16,109 nucleotides of DNA from Tissierellia bacterium. GTDB taxonomy: Bacteria > Bacillota > Clostridia > Tissierellales > Sedimentibacteraceae. Below, one piece after another: positions 14,166 through 16,109 of this stretch; positions within the stretch are counted from its first letter, which is position 1, and each line of letters begins with the position of its first letter. The DNA lies in contig JAQVRY010000001.1 in NCBI GenBank assembly GCA_028700795.1, positions 1-16,109 of the forward strand, written 5' to 3'. Under the pieces are notes generated by a model, which was given only the letters and a program-made list of their open reading frames with translations, ran no database searches and had not been told where the DNA came from. The translations under genes were made by a program, and so were the position numbers.

Positions 14166-15977
14166 ATGTATAAATTTGATTCTCAGTCTGAATTTTACAG
14201 ATATCCTCAGGGCGGAATTAAATCAAACGAAATCATAACATTTAAAATACTGGTTAAGCGAAACATTTGTACGCCTGAATTACTTATTGAAAAAAGGAAT
14301 GATTATGATAGAGCTTTTTACAATAAAGTAAAAATGCATTGGATATCGCGAGAAAAAAACTATGATATCTACCAAGTTATGTTTTCAATAAAGGAATATG
14401 GTCACTACTATTATTCCTTTATTTTTGATGTAGAAAAATCCAAAGACTATGAGCTTCTTATATATGATGAACACTATTCAACTCCAAATTGGGCTAAGGG
14501 TGGAATCATATATCATATTTTTGTAGACAGATTTTTCAGATATCAAATAATCAAAAAAAAGGGAGCGATAATAAGAAACTGGGGTGAAACTCCAAACTAT
14601 CTCCCTGATAAAAAAGGTGAAGTTTTAAATAACGACTTTTTTGGAGGGAATTTAGACGGTATTACAGAGAAGCTGCCATACATTGCAAAGTTAGGTGTGA
14701 GTATAATTTATTTATCTCCAATTTTTGAAGCATATTCAAACCATAAATATGATACAGGAAATTATCTTAAGATAGACCCTATGTTCGGCACAGAAAATTC
14801 CTTAAAAAAACTCATACAAGAAGCAGAGAAATATGGTATACATGTTATTCTTGACGGTGTTTTCAGCCACACAGGTGATGACAGTATTTATTTTAACAAA
14901 TATGGCAGATATGATTCAATAGGTGCTTATGAAAGTAAGGATTCTCCTTATTACGATTGGTATACATTTAATAATTGGAACGATGATTATGTAAGCTGGT
15001 GGGGTATAAAAACATTGCCTGAAGTAAATGAAAGCAATGGCTCCTATGTAGATTTCATAACAGGAAAAAACGGTGTTATCCAACATTGGCAAAAGGTAGG
15101 AGTTATGGGATGGCGTTTAGATGTTGCTGATGAACTTCCGGATGAATTTATTATTGCCCTTCGAAATTCAATAAAAAATAACAATGATTCACTGATAATC
15201 GGTGAAGTATGGGAAGATGCTTCAAATAAATATTCCTACAATAAATTAAAAGAATACTTTTGTGGCAAGCAATTGGATTCTGTAACAAATTATCCTATAA
15301 GAGATGGGATTATCGAATATGTTAAAAACAAAGACTGCACTTTGTTGTATCAAACCATGAATAAGATTATGGAAACATATCCTCCTGATACTGTAAACTG
15401 TCTTATGAATATTATTGGAACTCATGATACGGAAAGAATTCTAACAATATTAGGAAGCGATACAATTACAACAACAAAGGAAGAAATGGCAGAAAGCATA
15501 CTTTCAGATGAAGAATTAATTCATGGTATTAAAATGCTGAAAATTGCTTCTTTATTACAATTTACACTACCTGGAATTCCCTGTATTTATTATGGTGATG
15601 AAGCAGGCATGGAGGGATGGAAAGACCCCTTCAACAGGAGATGCTATCCATGGGGTAATGAAAATAAAGAAATACTAAATCATTATATATACTTAGCGAA
15701 TTTAAGAAAAAATAATGATTTATTTAAGGACGAAAAATATAAATGTTTGATTCATGATAAGGGAGTTTTCGTGTTTGAAAGATTTGATGATAATAAAAAG
15801 CTTATTATCGCAGTAAATTTATCGTCAAAAGAAATTACTTTAAAATTAAGAGAAGATATGACTGAATACAAAAATAATATAAAAAATAATATTTTCATTA
15901 TAGAAAAGGAAGGCTCTTTAATCTTAAGAAGTCTTAGTCATCCTGAGCGTAAGCGAAGGATCCCAGGTAAAAGATGA
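14166..15977 (+). CDS. Intracellular GH13 alpha-amylase (neopullulanase/cyclomaltodextrinase-like), C-terminus from a repeat
   Basis: This is a glucan hydrolase, 603 residues, with no signal peptide, so cytoplasmic. An N-terminal Ig-like beta domain (about 1-105, CBM34-like) precedes the GH13 barrel. The barrel shows DGVFSH (230-235), GWRLDVADE (315-323) with nucleophile Asp319, IIGEVWE (344-350) with acid/base Glu347 and GTHDTERIL (418-426) with Asp421. The LPEVN at 284-288 sits where neopullulanases have MPKLN. A C-terminal beta domain follows PCIYYGDEAGMEG (472-484). Likely substrates are maltodextrins or branched limit dextrins left by GlgP; no separate debranching enzyme is present here. 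AGGAGG (14156-14161), overlapping the glgP stop, drives translation. The last 13 residues (591-603, HPERKRRIP core) and the stop come from the dispersed repeat at 15937-16007, so the native C-terminus has been altered. Exact specificity is uncertain. Confidence 0.9.
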   Translation: MYKFDSQSEFYRYPQGGIKSNEIITFKILVKRNICTPELLIEKRNDYDRAFYNKVKMHWISREKNYDIYQVMFSIKEYGHYYYSFIFDVEKSKDYELLIYDEHYSTPNWAKGGIIYHIFVDRFFRYQIIKKKGAIIRNWGETPNYLPDKKGEVLNNDFFGGNLDGITEKLPYIAKLGVSIIYLSPIFEAYSNHKYDTGNYLKIDPMFGTENSLKKLIQEAEKYGIHVILDGVFSHTGDDSIYFNKYGRYDSIGAYESKDSPYYDWYTFNNWNDDYVSWWGIKTLPEVNESNGSYVDFITGKNGVIQHWQKVGVMGWRLDVADELPDEFIIALRNSIKNNNDSLIIGEVWEDASNKYSYNKLKEYFCGKQLDSVTNYPIRDGIIEYVKNKDCTLLYQTMNKIMETYPPDTVNCLMNIIGTHDTERILTILGSDTITTTKEEMAESILSDEELIHGIKMLKIASLLQFTLPGIPCIYYGDEAGMEGWKDPFNRRCYPWGNENKEILNHYIYLANLRKNNDLFKDEKYKCLIHDKGVFVFERFDDNKKLIIAVNLSSKEITLKLREDMTEYKNNIKNNIFIIEKEGSLILRSLSHPERKRRIPGKR

Positions 15978-16007
15978 GATTCTTCGGTCTAAAGCCCTCA
16001 GAATGAC
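15937..16007. repeat. 71-bp palindromic dispersed repeat (GTCATCCTGAG...CTCAGAATGAC type)
   Basis: The outer arms GTCATCCTGAG (15937-15947) and CTCAGAATGAC (15997-16007) pair over 11 positions with one G-U. The inner arms GAAGGATC (15955-15962) and GATTCTTC (15978-15985) pair over 8 with one G-U. Between them are asymmetric internal loops and a 15-base apical loop. I recognise the GTCATyCTGAG / GAAGrATC pattern as a repeat scattered through many bacterial genomes, usually between genes. Here it lies between the convergent amylase and metK, and the amylase stop (15975-15977) is in the apical loop. No T-run follows on the plus strand, but the hairpin may still stall transcription or protect the 3' end from either side. 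No other terminator for the glycogen operon is visible. Confidence 0.88.
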
Positions 16008-16030
16008 AAATAATTATTTATAGCAATGAC

Positions 16031-16109
16031 TTACAGATATTTTTTTAACTCATCCTTTTTATCTGTCTTTTCCCACGGTAAATCAAGGTCTTCTCTTCCA
16101 AAGTGACCA
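16031..16109 (-). CDS. metK: S-adenosylmethionine synthetase, C-terminal fragment (cut by window end)
   Basis: The minus strand from 16108 to 16031 reads GHFGREDLDLPWEKTDKKDE followed by LKKYL and a TAA stop. The GHFGR..LDLPWE string is the hallmark C-terminus of MetK, which makes S-adenosylmethionine from methionine and ATP. Only the last 25 codons are in the window; the gene continues to the right. It is convergent with the amylase, with only the palindromic repeat and about 23 bases of AT-rich sequence between. Confidence 0.93.
   Translation of the reverse strand, partial: GHFGREDLDLPWEKTDKKDELKKYL

Noticed and set aside
16008..16019. AAATAATTATTT perfect palindrome after the repeat element
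   Set aside because: It is only A and T, expected by chance in such sequence. It gives no target-site duplication with the other flank of the element.

Overview
The window is a gene-dense, AT-rich stretch with strong AGGAGG-type ribosome binding sites, near-consensus sigma-A promoters, GTG/TTG starts and a paired GlgC/GlgD ADP-glucose pyrophosphorylase. Together these point to a low-GC Firmicute of the Clostridia/Tissierellia kind. I do not assert a genus.

Left block (135-2986, minus strand): a class V aminotransferase of the alanine-glyoxylate/serine-pyruvate type, a divergent biotin-protein ligase (birA) and tRNA-dihydrouridine synthase B (dusB). They form one tight operon read leftwards from a promoter at 3028-3056. 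Downstream of dusB, a perfect-consensus promoter (85-113) fires off the left edge of the window.

Middle block (3124-5950, plus strand): a YtrA-type GntR repressor, an ABC ATPase, a six-helix permease and a beta-rich lipoprotein. They are read from one promoter covered by a 15-bp-arm inverted repeat, and the block is closed by a clear intrinsic terminator. This looks like a self-regulated ABC module of the cell-envelope-stress/peptide-antibiotic type. Its substrate cannot be read from the sequence.

Right block (6020-15977, plus strand): a complete glycogen operon, glgB-glgC-glgD-glgA-glgP, plus an intracellular GH13 amylase. GlgC/GlgD make ADP-glucose, GlgA elongates, GlgB branches, GlgP releases glucose-1-phosphate, and the amylase probably deals with maltodextrins or limit dextrins. 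The genes are almost all overlapping or separated by about 10 bases.

Right edge: the amylase reading frame runs into a 71-bp two-stem palindromic repeat of a widely dispersed bacterial type, which supplies its last 13 codons and its stop. Just beyond it, in convergent orientation, is the C-terminus of metK (S-adenosylmethionine synthetase), cut by the window end.

I see no CRISPR array, phage, transposase, tRNA or rRNA. The window is mostly well-understood metabolism. The items most worth a second look are the repeat-captured amylase C-terminus, the degenerate BirA biotin loop, the A AAA AAG run and non-homologous tail at the end of glgB, the Lys-to-Ala change in the GlgA KTGGL motif, and the operator-promoter region of the ABC module.
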